Origin: Candidatus Stoquefichus sp. SB1
GTDB taxonomy: Bacteria > Bacillota_I > Bacilli_A > Erysipelotrichales > Coprobacillaceae
Assembly (NCBI RefSeq): GCF_001244545.1
Contig: NZ_LN852695.1
Coordinates: forward strand, 651,158 to 715,157
DNA length: 64,000 bases
Reading direction: 5' to 3'
Both the position numbers and the translations under genes were made by a program. A model generated the notes under the pieces. That model was not told the origin of the DNA. It made no database searches and saw only the letters and a program-made list of their open reading frames with translations. Of the stretch, positions 53,094-61,122 are shown in pieces (within the stretch, counting starts at the first letter, position 1; each line of letters begins with the position of its first letter).

Positions 53094-53192
53094 GTGATTT
53101 TGTTTGATTTGTTGAAATATAATAGTTCATATGATAGTATAAGAGCACTAATTATTTCTGGAGGAAAAGATGAGAATAGGTATACTAGATGA
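53094..53192 (+). CDS. Small ORF upstream of response regulator
   Basis: A GTG start with AAGGAG seven bases upstream opens 32 codons (MILFDLLKYNSSYDSIRALI, then a charged tail) that overlap the start of the response regulator gene in another frame and run across its ribosome site. It could be a leader peptide coupling translation, or the precursor of a signal peptide; it has no Cys as AgrD peptides do. May also be chance. Confidence 0.3.
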   Translation: MILFDLLKYNSSYDSIRALIISGGKDENRYTR

Positions 53193-53844
53193 TGATGAAG
53201 TTTGGCAAAAAATACTTTATAAACATATTTCAAATTTATCAATCAAATTAAATATGAATATCGAAATAGAAGTATATAGAAACTATAATGAATTAAAAGA
53301 TTATCCTAAAAAAATTGACATACTTTTATTAGATATAGATATGCCTGAGTTTTCTGGAATAGAGATTAAAGAATCCCTTCCAAAATATGTATCAAGAATT
53401 ATATTCGTGACCAATTATGATAAATACATGCTAAGAGCTTTTGGAGATAAAGTTTATGGGTTTGTCAAAAAAGATCAACTTGAATTATTAGATGAATATA
53501 TTCAAAAAATATATGAACTAGGAAGTTATGCAAATAAAATACTTGTAAACAATGAGTATATAGATCTTGAATCTATATATTATTTAAAATCAGATAATAT
53601 ATACACGATTATTGGTTGCTCGGATGAAATAATGATAAGGAAAGGATTAAGTGAATTTGAAAATGAATTAAGAAAGGATATTTTTGTAAGAGTGCATAGG
53701 TCATATATTATTAATTTTCAGCATGTTGTATCTATTAGTTGCAAGGGTATTGTTTTAGATAATAATATGTGTATCAAGATAAGACGGGGATATGTTAAAG
53801 AGATAAAGAGAAAATATATTGAATATATGTTGGGGTCTCAATGA
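53170..53844 (+). CDS. LytTR response regulator (AgrA type)
   Basis: A 224-residue two-component regulator. Receiver domain at 1-115: acidic pocket LDDDE, phospho-acceptor in ILLLDIDMPEFSG and switch region IIFVTNYDKYMLRAF, GFVKK. LytTR DNA-binding domain at 125-224 (YYLKSDNIYTIIGC, VRVHRSYIINFQHV). It is followed by its GHKL kinase one base later and then the lactococcin 972-like gene, so it most likely controls bacteriocin production. GGAGGAAAAG precedes the ATG. Confidence 0.9.
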   Translation: MRIGILDDDEVWQKILYKHISNLSIKLNMNIEIEVYRNYNELKDYPKKIDILLLDIDMPEFSGIEIKESLPKYVSRIIFVTNYDKYMLRAFGDKVYGFVKKDQLELLDEYIQKIYELGSYANKILVNNEYIDLESIYYLKSDNIYTIIGCSDEIMIRKGLSEFENELRKDIFVRVHRSYIINFQHVVSISCKGIVLDNNMCIKIRRGYVKEIKRKYIEYMLGSQ

Positions 53845-53845
53845 A

Positions 53846-55099
53846 ATGTTGATTACTATTAATGTGTTTAAATACTCTATTGAATTCGTTGCTTATCTTA
53901 TTTTTATAATACATATTTTAGAATATAAGAGAATTGATTCTAAAATAAAAATAGGATTGATAATTTTGATGTTTAGTATACTCAATGTCACTTTCTCTCA
54001 ATATATTTATGGAAATTTTTTGGTTGGTTTCATATTTTTATGTCTATTGATAAATGAAAATATAATAAAACGTATTTTTAGTGCTTTGATGTCAATTATA
54101 AGTATATCTACACTTACTTTTATACCGTATTATTTTATTAAAGGGAAAAATGAAGTTATACAAATTATTGCAGAAATATTAATATATCTATTTATTATAG
54201 TGTTAGTCTATTTAGTAGAAAAGATGAAAATTGTTGAAATATTAAGAACAAGACCTCTTATTGGTACATTAAATATAATAACACTATTATTTTTTGTTTT
54301 TTCATTATATGTTTTTCTCAATAGAAACAATATTATATTTGGAAGAGTCACTTTTTTTAATCTTATGTTATCTATAATTTTGTGGTTAGCAAGTATAGTA
54401 TATTGCTTAATTTATACATCTCATGAAAAAATGAAAATAAGATTAGAAAATGAAAACTCACAAAAAGATTCTATAATATATATGCAGGAAACTTATTATC
54501 AGTCAATTTTAGAAAATTATGAAAATCTTAGAAAGTTTAAACATGACATAAGTGCATATTTGGCAACTGTTCAATATTTATTGAATAATAAGAATTACAG
54601 TGAACTTAATGATTATCTTAAAAGTTTTAATCAAGAAATATCTGAAATGCAAAATGACCATTTGACAAATAATGATATGATTAATGCTGTTATTATGCAA
54701 TTATATAATCATATAAAGGATAATAATATACGATTTGAAATTCATGATTACACAGAACGTGAAATAAAGATGGAATCTATAGAAATTGTGTCATTGTTTT
54801 ATAATTTATTGAATAATGCAATAGAGGCTGCTAAACAATCATTGAGTAAAGAAATAACAATAACAATAAAATCAAGTAAAAATAGTGTAGCAATAAAATT
54901 AGAAAATAGTGTTTCGAATGAATTTAATATTGAAGATATATATAATTATAGGACTTCTAAAAATGATAAGAAAAATCATGGGATTGGTTTGGTAAATATG
55001 AATAAGATAATAGAAAAATATGATGGTTTTATTAACTATCATGTAGAAGAACAATTAATTAGTGAAATCATAATATTTGATGGAAAAAATGCACTTTAG
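53846..55099 (+). CDS. GHKL sensor histidine kinase (AgrC type)
   Basis: A 417-residue membrane kinase. Six hydrophobic helices fill residues ~5-200, the sensor part as in AgrC-type kinases. Then the H-box FKHDISAYLATVQYLL (His near 235) and a C-terminal ATPase domain with LLNNAIEAAKQS (N-box) and KNHGIGLVNM (G-box). The start is ATG 53846, one base after the regulator's stop; a longer TTG reading overlaps that gene. Such kinases usually sense a peptide, but no AgrB/AgrD pair is beside it. Confidence 0.88.
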   Translation: MLITINVFKYSIEFVAYLIFIIHILEYKRIDSKIKIGLIILMFSILNVTFSQYIYGNFLVGFIFLCLLINENIIKRIFSALMSIISISTLTFIPYYFIKGKNEVIQIIAEILIYLFIIVLVYLVEKMKIVEILRTRPLIGTLNIITLLFFVFSLYVFLNRNNIIFGRVTFFNLMLSIILWLASIVYCLIYTSHEKMKIRLENENSQKDSIIYMQETYYQSILENYENLRKFKHDISAYLATVQYLLNNKNYSELNDYLKSFNQEISEMQNDHLTNNDMINAVIMQLYNHIKDNNIRFEIHDYTEREIKMESIEIVSLFYNLLNNAIEAAKQSLSKEITITIKSSKNSVAIKLENSVSNEFNIEDIYNYRTSKNDKKNHGIGLVNMNKIIEKYDGFINYHVEEQLISEIIIFDGKNAL

Positions 55100-55177
55100 A
55101 ACATATTTGTACGTTTAACAACAATATGATTTTTAATTACTCTTTTTTATAGTATGTTTTCTCTATAAGAAGAAAAA

Positions 55178-55459
55178 ATAATTGCATCTTTCGCAGTTGT
55201 CATGACGTTGATAACGGCAGTATCAAATGTAAATGCTTTAGTTGCTATTGATACATCAACACAGAAATGGGAAAAAGGTGTGGGAACGAATTTTTATGTT
55301 TATTATTGGCATAAAACAAAACGACACTACGCAAATGCAATGATGAATGATAAATACAGTGATAGGGTTTATGCAAATAAAAATGTATGGGCTAAGGCAT
55401 CATCTCCAGGATCATGGGGAGGGTATAGTTCAAACCATTCGAATTATGGTTATGATTAA
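55178..55459 (+). CDS. Lactococcin 972 family bacteriocin precursor, start unclear
   Basis: The mature part (from about 55241) reads TQKWEKGVGTNFYVYYWHKT, then HYANAMMND and NVWAKASSPGSWGG, the lactococcin 972 pattern (W-x-x-G-x-G, YxH, VWAKA). Such peptides bind lipid II and stop septum formation. From ATG 55202 the leader is MTLITAVSNVNALVA, too short and without a positive start. In the same frame the codons before it read KIIASFAVV, completing a normal Sec signal peptide, but no ATG, GTG or TTG lies upstream, and a TAA closes the frame at 55166. ATA 55178 or ATT 55181 would be the only starts. Either a non-standard start is used or the start codon has been lost. It lies just before its DUF1430 and ATPase genes. 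Confidence 0.75.
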   Translation: MIASFAVVMTLITAVSNVNALVAIDTSTQKWEKGVGTNFYVYYWHKTKRHYANAMMNDKYSDRVYANKNVWAKASSPGSWGGYSSNHSNYGYD

Positions 55460-55471
55460 TTAGGAGAATCT

Positions 55472-57484
55472 ATGAAAAAAACATTAAGAATTTTGGTTGC
55501 TATTTATACAATTGTTTTATTTGTTCCTCAATTTGCACAGGCAGGGATTCGTGATTTTGAAAATAAAATATATGCAGAAAAGCAGTTTGAAAATGTAATG
55601 ACAATTCAGATTGGACAAGATATTAAGACACAAAATTCTCAAAATGTTTTAAGTCATATTAAGGGTGTTATGGATGAATATCATTCTAGCATCTTTTTTA
55701 CTAAAAATGAGAGTAACAAATATCATAAATATATTTATACGAATAGTCAAGACTACTTTCAAAAATTGGGAATTAATGGATATCAATCTATTGATTTATT
55801 ACAATCACAATATAGTCTGGATATTCAGCCATTAGACAATATTGTAGAGAAGCATTCTGTAAATGGTGAAGCAGTCATTGTATGTAATCAAACTCAATCA
55901 AAAAGAATTAAAGAGGCTTTGGAAAATGTTTTAGACACTCAAATTGATATTGTTAATGATGAGATGAATACAATGGATTATTCAATGTTTGCAATATTGA
56001 TTATGATTTCATTCACAATTTTGTTATTATTAATCATTATTTATGATATGTATCAAAAATATAAATTATTTTCAGTTAAAAAACTGTGTGGTTTTTCACA
56101 TGGAGATATTTGGTTAGATGAAATAACGCGGTTATTAATGACTTGTATTTGTATTTTATTTCCAGGATATACTTTTTTGACATTTATTATGACTCAAAAG
56201 TTAAATGATGATGTTATACAATTTTTAATGACAAGTTATCAGATGGTGATTATAGCAATTGTTTTGATTTTTGTTTTTGCTTCTGTAGCGATATTGATTT
56301 TTTCTCATGTGAAAATAGGTGAATATTTAAAAGGGAAGAGTATTTCTGATTCATTTTTATATTTTAATCAATTCATAATGGCTCTTTTGATTATGGTTGG
56401 AATTATGTTATCTATGAATGCAACATCCTATATTGAATCGATTATGGCAAGAATTTATAATTCTAGTCAATGGGAAACTATGCAAAATTACTATATTATT
56501 CCTACTATTCAACAAACAGAAGGAGATGAATCAATTGCCCAATCAGAATGGTTAAAAAATAGTAAAAAAGCATTTATTGAATTAAGCCATCAAGGGACAA
56601 TATATGCGGATTTTAATGATTATTTTGATGATGGAAGTATTGAAGAGGGATATTATTATCAATCAAGGATTCCTATTGTCAATAATGAATATCTTAAAGT
56701 TAACAAAATTGTAAATAGTCAAGGAAAAGTTATTTGTATTGATGAAAAAGAAGAAAGACAAGTGCTTTTAGTTCCAGATGATGATAAATATGATAAAGTA
56801 CGACTGGCAGAAGATATTAAAAATATAGGTTATGAAAAAAATGATGATGTTATTTTTGTTTATTATAAATGTCAACAAAGTTTTTTTAGTTATAATTCAA
56901 GAGTTATTCATGACTATACCAATAGTTTAAAAAATATTGTTGTTGCAGTTCGTACAGAAAATAATGGTGATGATATAGACTATGATCGGATAATGGGATA
57001 TAAAGGAAATCCATTAAAAATAAAAGCAAAGGACAAAAATGAAGTGATATCTGTACTTAAAAAATATGGATTAGAAAAATACCCAGTCCAGGTTATATCT
57101 GCTTACGATGACATGGCGGATTTAAATAATAATGAAATGATAACAACAATATGTTTGATTTTAACTATTGGTTTGTTAATAGTGTTGATGGGTAAGGCTA
57201 TTTATCAAGGACTTTATTGCTATGTTAATATAAATCAAAAATTAATTGCTGTAAAAAAACTACATGGTTTTTCTCTATTAAAACAATATGATCGTTATTT
57301 TCTGCTTAATTTAAGTATGTTCTTTTTCATTGCATTTGCCTTAATTTTCTTACAGTATCATATATTAATGGTTTTACTTTTTGTTATGTTCGCAATTTTA
57401 TACTGGATTACGCTTTTTGTCATAAAAATAAAGAGGTCAAAAGAGTATTATACATCATCAATTTTAAAAGGAGAATCGTTATGA
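55472..57484 (+). CDS. Bacteriocin-associated integral membrane protein (DUF1430)
   Basis: A 670-residue membrane protein of the lactococcin 972 immunity/export type. A signal-like helix at 5-24, an extracellular part (~30-165), four helices (about 170-330), a second extracellular part (~335-560) and three C-terminal helices (565-660). The two-part layout with KKLCGFSHGDIWLDE and KKLHGFSLLKQYDR, a repeated motif after a helix in each half, suggests an internal duplication as in FtsX-like permeases. It pairs with the ATPase gene (4-base overlap) and gives immunity or export for the bacteriocin. AGGAG precedes the ATG. Confidence 0.87.
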   Translation: MKKTLRILVAIYTIVLFVPQFAQAGIRDFENKIYAEKQFENVMTIQIGQDIKTQNSQNVLSHIKGVMDEYHSSIFFTKNESNKYHKYIYTNSQDYFQKLGINGYQSIDLLQSQYSLDIQPLDNIVEKHSVNGEAVIVCNQTQSKRIKEALENVLDTQIDIVNDEMNTMDYSMFAILIMISFTILLLLIIIYDMYQKYKLFSVKKLCGFSHGDIWLDEITRLLMTCICILFPGYTFLTFIMTQKLNDDVIQFLMTSYQMVIIAIVLIFVFASVAILIFSHVKIGEYLKGKSISDSFLYFNQFIMALLIMVGIMLSMNATSYIESIMARIYNSSQWETMQNYYIIPTIQQTEGDESIAQSEWLKNSKKAFIELSHQGTIYADFNDYFDDGSIEEGYYYQSRIPIVNNEYLKVNKIVNSQGKVICIDEKEERQVLLVPDDDKYDKVRLAEDIKNIGYEKNDDVIFVYYKCQQSFFSYNSRVIHDYTNSLKNIVVAVRTENNGDDIDYDRIMGYKGNPLKIKAKDKNEVISVLKKYGLEKYPVQVISAYDDMADLNNNEMITTICLILTIGLLIVLMGKAIYQGLYCYVNINQKLIAVKKLHGFSLLKQYDRYFLLNLSMFFFIAFALIFLQYHILMVLLFVMFAILYWITLFVIKIKRSKEYYTSSILKGESL

Positions 57485-58113
57485 TAGAGGTAAAAAATAT
57501 ATGTAAAGCTTATGGTGAAAATATAATATTTAATCATCTCAATTTGAAGATAGAGACTGGAAGTATGAATGCGATAGTTGGTAAAAGTGGGAGTGGAAAA
57601 ACGACACTTCTAAATATTATTGGTTTGCTAGAAGATTTTGATGAAGGTGAGGTACTTATTGAGGGGCAACCTATTGTTTTTCAATCAAAAGAAGCAACTA
57701 TGACGTTAAGATTTAAGATTTCATATTTATTTCAAAATTTTGCTTTAATAGATTCTATGAGTGTCATAGATAATTTGAAAATTGCTTTAGAATATAAAGA
57801 TATGAAAAAGAAAGAGAAAATGAAGTGTATAAAAGAAGCGTTGGAGAAAGTTGGATTAGCAAATTATGAAAATAGAAAGATCTATACATTGTCAGGAGGA
57901 CAACAACAACGCGTTGCAATAGCAAGAGTTATTATTAAAGATAGTCCGATTGTTTTATGTGATGAACCCACGGGCTCTCTTGATCATGAAAATGCACAAG
58001 ATATTATGAATATTTTAAAAGAAATGTGTTATCAAGGGAAAACAGTTGTAATTGTGACACATGATAATCATATCTCTCAACAATGTGATCGCATTATTGA
58101 ATTATCTAAATGA
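57481..58113 (+). CDS. ABC ATPase for bacteriocin immunity/export
   Basis: A 210-residue ATPase of the LolD/MacB-like class: Walker A VGKSGSGKTT, signature LSGGQQQR, Walker B VLCDEPTGSLD and the switch His in VTHDN. It overlaps the DUF1430 gene by four bases (ATGA). The stop codon is part of the palindrome at 58112-58143. The partner of the membrane protein upstream, it completes the lactococcin 972-type cluster. Confidence 0.93.
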   Translation: MIEVKNICKAYGENIIFNHLNLKIETGSMNAIVGKSGSGKTTLLNIIGLLEDFDEGEVLIEGQPIVFQSKEATMTLRFKISYLFQNFALIDSMSVIDNLKIALEYKDMKKKEKMKCIKEALEKVGLANYENRKIYTLSGGQQQRVAIARVIIKDSPIVLCDEPTGSLDHENAQDIMNILKEMCYQGKTVVIVTHDNHISQQCDRIIELSK

Positions 58114-58143
58114 TTAAAAGCCAACAATTGTTGGCTTTTAATC
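58112..58143. terminator. Perfect 32-nt palindrome, shared terminator
   Basis: GATTAAAAGCCAACAA and its exact reverse complement with no spacer. It ends the ABC ATPase gene on the plus strand and the SWIM remnant on the minus strand; both stop codons fall inside it. Same core as the hairpin at 52863. Confidence 0.85.
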
Positions 58144-58685
58144 TAATTGAAACAAAGTCTTTAAATCTTTATCTTCAAGAATACGTTTAGATTTCTGTTT
58201 TGATTTTTCTATCAAATCATCTACATTTTCACCTAATGCTTTACTAATAAGTGAATCCATTGAAATGCCTCTTAATTTAAAGAATAAAGAAGGATCATTA
58301 TCTAAAATAATACTGGTAGCATAAAGAATAGATGCAGCATGTTTACATAACACAGCATAATCAGGACAGTCACAATAAATTTGAATTTGCGATGGTGATG
58401 GGAAGAGACCATGATCTTGAATGAAGAAAATATCTTTTAGTTGATTGAAAAATATCCCTGATATTAATTGTTCTAATGAATCAATATGATGTCCACAAGC
58501 TTTTTGAATTTTCTTCCAATCACAGGGTCCATAGAATCAGTTGTTATTTTAACATGATAGATTTTTCTGCCACTTCCAGATATATCACCATAAATATAGC
58601 CTTCTTCAATTCCAAAATCAAAAATAACTTCAGCTTTAATGTATTTCTTATTACGTCCTAAATGATTCTCATAATTAGCATATCT
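58138..58685 (-). pseudogene. SWIM zinc-finger protein, broken
   Basis: On the minus strand: RYANYENHLGRNKKYIKAEV, FDFGIEEGYIYGDISGSGRK, then a frameshift near 58528, then KKIQKACGHHIDSLEQLISG, then the SWIM motif CDCPDYAVLCKHAASILYA (CxCx(n)CxH), then DNDPSLFFKLRGISMDSLIS and the tail KTLFQLD. The second half is intact from the SWIM motif on. SWIM proteins of this kind are encoded beside SNF2 helicases in many Firmicutes. Confidence 0.78.
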
Positions 58686-58689
58686 AAGA

Positions 58690-58930
58690 GTTGATCATTT
58701 TTTTCTCCAATTGTTCCTTCACAGATAAACATACGGATAATGACATGTGATGCCTTTATTAAATTTAAACCAATGCCACCCGCTTTAATAGATAAAACCA
58801 TATAAGGAATATAATCATCACTTTGGAATAATTCAACAGCTTCTTTTCTGAAAAACTTTGAATGAGTTGAAATGGCTGGTAGTTATTGATGAAAGTTGTC
58901 AATAGCATTATCTGGATTTTTAAAATAGCA
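58690..58930 (-). pseudogene. SNF2 helicase C-terminal fragment
   Basis: On the minus strand: FFRKEAVELFQSDDYIPYMV, LSIKAGGIGLNLIKASHVII, then a jump straight to FICEGTIGEKNDQLL. The helicase segment normally between these (the RWWNP to RIGQ block of motif VI) is missing. This is the end of an SNF2 ATPase, next to the SWIM remnant in the usual order. Upstream stop codons confirm decay. Confidence 0.72.
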
Positions 58931-59007
58931 TTTAGAATTTGATTGCAGAATTCAGTTTTTATATTGATTGAAGAATATGATTCATGTAAGATAATGGAGA
59001 GGTGATC

Positions 59008-59442
59008 ATGGTGAATGAAATGATTAAAGTTGGAATAGGTGTCATGATTTTAAAAGAACATCACATATTATTAGGACATCGTGTGAAGAATGGTCAAGAT
59101 ACAGGCGGTATTTATGAACCGGATAGTTGGTGTTTGCCAGGAGGTAAACAGGAATATAATGAAACGATATTTGAATGTGCACAAAGAGAAGTAAAAGAAG
59201 AAACGAATTTGGATATTGATGATATGATGGTATTTGGTGCTATAGATGATATTCAGCCAAATAAACATTTTGTAACAATCTGGGTTATTGCTAAAGAGTG
59301 TCAAGGAACTTTACAGGTTATGGAAAAAGATAAGCAAGATGCTTGGGCATGGTATTCTCTTGATGAATTACCAGAATATTTATACTCACCATCACAAAAA
59401 TTTATTGATGCGTATCTTAAAAGTATGAAAAAGGAGCTATAA
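59008..59442 (+). CDS. NUDIX hydrolase
   Basis: A 144-residue NUDIX protein. The box GGKQEYNETIFECAQREVKE followed by ETNLDI fits GX5EX7REUXEEXGU except that Asn replaces the last Gly. It has PDSWCLPGGK ahead of it, as in MutT/ADP-ribose-type members; it hydrolyses a nucleoside diphosphate derivative. ATG 59008 follows GGAGAGG by five bases; GTG 59002 is in frame but lies in that site. Followed by a HAD gene one base later. Confidence 0.88.
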   Translation: MVNEMIKVGIGVMILKEHHILLGHRVKNGQDTGGIYEPDSWCLPGGKQEYNETIFECAQREVKEETNLDIDDMMVFGAIDDIQPNKHFVTIWVIAKECQGTLQVMEKDKQDAWAWYSLDELPEYLYSPSQKFIDAYLKSMKKEL

Positions 59443-59443
59443 A

Positions 59444-60283
59444 ATGAAAACACTGTATGTATCAGATTTAGATGGAACATTATTAAGAAGTGATGAGAGA
59501 ACATCTGATTATACTAATCAGATTATTAATGAATGTGTTAAAAAAGGAATGTTATTTTCATATGCAACGGCTAGATCATATCATACTTCGCAAAAGGTCA
59601 CAAAAGGACTTAATGCTAAAATACCATTGATTGTATATAATGGTGTTTTCATTAAAGATAATGTTACTGGTGAAATTATTAAAGCACATTATTTTAGTGA
59701 GGATATCAAATTATTAATAGATGAATTGCTTGAAAATCATATTTATCCGATTGTTTATGCATATATTGATAATCAGGAAAAATTCTCATTTGTAGAAGAA
59801 AAGTCAAGTCAAGGCATTATGAATTTTGTTATGACACGTAGTGGAGATTCAAGAATGAATCCTATTTTAGAACAAGGTTTATTATATGAAGGAAATATTT
59901 TCTATATTACTTGTATTGATGATTATGAAAAATTGTTACCTTTTTATAAAAAATATCAAGATCAATATCACTGTGTTTTTCAAAAAGATATTTATACTCA
60001 AGAACAATGGCTAGAATTTATGCCAAAATCAGCATCTAAAGCGAATGCAGTTCAACAATTAAAAGAATATTATCAATGTGATCATGTTGTTGTTTTTGGT
60101 GATGGATATAATGATCAAGATATGTTTCAAATTGCTGATGAATGTTATGCAGTGAGTAATGCAGTAGAGGAATTGAAACAAATGGCAACTGATGTTATAG
60201 GGCATCATGATGAAGATGGTGTGGCTAAATGGTTAAAACAACATACCATTTTAGATAAGGAGGGGCTTTTAAATGATATATAA
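59444..60283 (+). CDS. HAD-IIB (Cof-like) phosphatase
   Basis: A 279-residue HAD phosphatase. Motif I YVSDLDGTLLRSDE, motif II SYATARSYHTS, a C2-type cap, motif III Lys in FMPKSASKANA and motif IV VVFGDGYNDQDMF. Likely a sugar-phosphate or cofactor phosphatase. It starts one base after the NUDIX stop and overlaps the next gene by 11 bases, so this forms a four-gene operon with NUDIX and two MGMT-family genes. Confidence 0.9.
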   Translation: MKTLYVSDLDGTLLRSDERTSDYTNQIINECVKKGMLFSYATARSYHTSQKVTKGLNAKIPLIVYNGVFIKDNVTGEIIKAHYFSEDIKLLIDELLENHIYPIVYAYIDNQEKFSFVEEKSSQGIMNFVMTRSGDSRMNPILEQGLLYEGNIFYITCIDDYEKLLPFYKKYQDQYHCVFQKDIYTQEQWLEFMPKSASKANAVQQLKEYYQCDHVVVFGDGYNDQDMFQIADECYAVSNAVEELKQMATDVIGHHDEDGVAKWLKQHTILDKEGLLNDI

Positions 60284-60806
60284 AACAGATTATGATTCAC
60301 CCATTGGGAAAATGATTTTAGCAAGTGACGGACAAGCACTTATTGGATTGTGGTTATATAATCAAAAATATTTTTTAGGTCAATTACATGAAGAATTGGT
60401 TGAAAAAGATGATTTGAATGTTTTTCATTTAACAAAACAATGGTTAGATCAGTATTTTAATCAGCAAAAGCCATCAATCACAAATCTTCCTTTAGCCCCT
60501 AGAGGAAGTAAGTTTCAAAAAGATGTCTGGCAAATTCTTTGTGAAATCCCTTATGGAGAGGTCGTTACATATGGGAGTATCGCTAGCCAGATGGCACAAA
60601 AAATGAAGCGTGAAACAATGTCAGCACAAGCAGTAGGTGGAGCAGTTTCACATAATCCTATTTCTATTATTATTCCTTGTCATCGTGTTGTTGGATCAAA
60701 TGGGAATTTAACTGGATATGCTGGCGGAATTGATAAGAAAATCAAATTGCTAGAATTAGAAGGTCTCCATATTGTCCATGAAAAGATTTGTAAAAAAGGA
60801 CGATAA
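60273..60806 (+). CDS. ogt: Methylated-DNA-protein cysteine methyltransferase
   Basis: A 177-residue O6-alkylguanine-DNA alkyltransferase. The N-terminal domain starts MIYKTDYDSPIGKMILASDG. The C-terminal domain has FQKDVWQILCEIPYGEVVTY (wing helix), AVGGAVSHNP and IIPCHRVVG with the acceptor Cys. It removes alkyl groups from O6-guanine in a suicide reaction. Start behind AAGGAGGGG. The following gene encodes only the C-terminal half of the same fold. Confidence 0.93.
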   Translation: MIYKTDYDSPIGKMILASDGQALIGLWLYNQKYFLGQLHEELVEKDDLNVFHLTKQWLDQYFNQQKPSITNLPLAPRGSKFQKDVWQILCEIPYGEVVTYGSIASQMAQKMKRETMSAQAVGGAVSHNPISIIIPCHRVVGSNGNLTGYAGGIDKKIKLLELEGLHIVHEKICKKGR

Positions 60807-60807
60807 G

Positions 60808-61119
60808 ATGAGCACATTGAATGAAGAATTTATTTTTCAGATTTTATCTATTGTGAATGAAATTCCTTATGGCTGTGTTGCAACTTATGGTCAAATTGCA
60901 AAATTATCTGGTCATGATAAAAATGCACGATTAGTTGGAAAAGTCTTAGGTTTATCTGAATATTATGGACGTTTTCCTTGTCATCGTGTTGTTAATAGTT
61001 ATGGGCGTTTAGTCCCTGGTTGGTTAGAACAAAAGCCATTATTATTAAATGAAGGAATTACATTTAAAAACAATGGCTGTGTTAATATGACGAAACATCA
61101 ATGGAAAATTGGAGAATAG
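60808..61119 (+). CDS. MGMT-family DNA-binding protein (ATL-like, Cys retained)
   Basis: A 103-residue protein made of only the MGMT DNA-binding domain: IVNEIPYGCVATYGQIAKLS, ARLVGKVLGLS and FPCHRVVNSYGRLVPGW. ATL proteins of this size usually have Trp or Ala in place of Cys, but here PCHR is intact, so it might accept alkyl groups or just flag lesions for excision repair. ATG 60808, one base after the ogt stop; a longer reading from 60772 overlaps ogt and is unlikely. Confidence 0.85.
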   Translation: MSTLNEEFIFQILSIVNEIPYGCVATYGQIAKLSGHDKNARLVGKVLGLSEYYGRFPCHRVVNSYGRLVPGWLEQKPLLLNEGITFKNNGCVNMTKHQWKIGE

Positions 61120-61122
61120 TCA

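Noticed and set aside
55100-55177. LytTR site TACGTTTAA before the bacteriocin gene
   Set aside because: One half-site fits, but no second repeat at the required spacing was found.
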